Shown: positions 63,834 to 64,000 of the stretch, in pieces
Layout of the letters: each line of letters begins with the position of its first letter
How positions within the stretch are numbered: position 1 is the stretch's first letter
Assembly (NCBI RefSeq): GCF_000425865.1
Contig: NZ_AUEG01000002.1
Location: 232,599-296,598 of the forward strand
Length of the DNA stretch: 64,000 nucleotides
From: Lacticigenium naphthae DSM 19658
GTDB lineage: Bacteria > Bacillota > Bacilli > Lactobacillales > Carnobacteriaceae_A
Direction: 5' to 3'
Notes under the pieces: model-generated
Told to the model about the DNA's origin: nothing
Database searches by the model: none
The model's input: the letters and a program-made list of their open reading frames with translations, nothing else
Translations under genes and position numbers: made by a program

Positions 63834-64000
63834 CTTTAACGAGAGTTTGATCCTGGCTCAGGACGAACGCTGGCGGCATGCCTAATACATGCAAGTCGAA
63901 CGCTGAAGCTCTCTGCTTGCAGAGAGTGGAAGAGTGGCGAACGGGTGAGTAACACGTGGGGAACCTGCCCATGAGAGGGGGATAACATCCGGAAACGGAT
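63834..64000 (+). rRNA. rrs: 16S ribosomal RNA, 5' part
   Basis: The universal GAGAGTTTGATCCTGGCTC start (near 63841) and GACGAACGCTGGCGGCATGC are followed by AATACATGCAAGTCGAACG. A short V1 hairpin (CTCTCTGCTTGCAGAGAG) and GGCGAACGGGTGAGTAACACG follow. The gene is cut by the window end. The exact 5' end is estimated from the usual distance to the conserved start. The sequence is of the Lactobacillales type; the genus is not readable from this length. Confidence 0.96.

Noticed and set aside
1..64000. CRISPR arrays, insertion sequences, prophage or tRNA genes
   Set aside because: No regularly spaced repeats, transposase or integrase motifs, or cloverleaf-like sequences were seen. Hairpins found are terminators or leader structures.

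Overview
The window looks like chromosomal DNA of a low-GC Gram-positive lactic acid bacterium, most likely in the Lactobacillales and plausibly Carnobacteriaceae-like. The grounds are AT-rich genes with strong AGGAG-type ribosome binding sites, a T-box leader on serS, VanRS-type signalling, NADH peroxidase, a D-aspartate-ligase-like enzyme (A4-type peptidoglycan cross-bridges), an OpuA glycine-betaine importer, and the first ~170 nt of a 16S rRNA gene at the right edge. The genus is not settled by what is visible. Nothing in the window looks like a prophage, transposon, CRISPR array or tRNA gene.

Layout. 1-10 kb: end of an Imm-5-like gene, DbpA-type RNA helicase, ZIP metal transporter, FabV enoyl reductase (minus strand), YbaK-type deacylase, RluF pseudouridine synthase, AlkD-like repair protein, NADH peroxidase and cytidine deaminase. 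10-24 kb: TcyP cystine symporter; a divergent class B sortase and FAS1 surface protein pair sharing a CcpA-like site; a compact structured RNA ending in a terminator; a GHSLGG hydrolase of unknown role; a complete branched-chain amino acid ABC operon (livJHMGF plus a CBS-ACT protein); a membrane-anchored phosphoesterase with an altered metal ligand; an oxidoreductase and a channel-like protein. 24-41 kb: aspartate 4-decarboxylase, a PLD-helicase-DUF3427 protein next to a broken MutT gene, alanine dehydrogenase, small enzymes, a probable mscS-corA-DUF2254 operon, an SDR, a DUF4349 lipoprotein, a MATE exporter and an M20 dipeptidase.

41-64 kb: two divergent Mur ligases with unusual specificity regions next to an AslA-like D-amino-acid ligase; the copYAZ copper operon with its operators; an alpha/beta hydrolase preceded by heptamer repeats; the opuA betaine operon; a thioesterase; a yidD-trxA-cstR operon behind a CsoR/CstR-type operator; a VanR/VanS-like pair followed by a DacA carboxypeptidase; T-box-serS; SDR, MDR and MsrA enzymes; and an rRNA promoter leading into 16S.

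Themes are cell-wall construction (MurE-like ligases, AslA, DacA with VanRS, sortase with FAS1 protein), osmotic and ion balance (OpuA, MscS, CorA, DUF2254, channel), redox and sulfur stress (NADH peroxidase, MsrA, thioredoxin with CstR) and amino acid uptake (liv, TcyP, peptidase). No clearly new multi-gene system stands out. The best leads are the structured RNA at 13475-13562, the sortase pair with a VAQTG sorting signal, the Mur ligase/AslA locus, the persulfide-sensor operon, and the helicase that appears to have lost its NUDIX partner.
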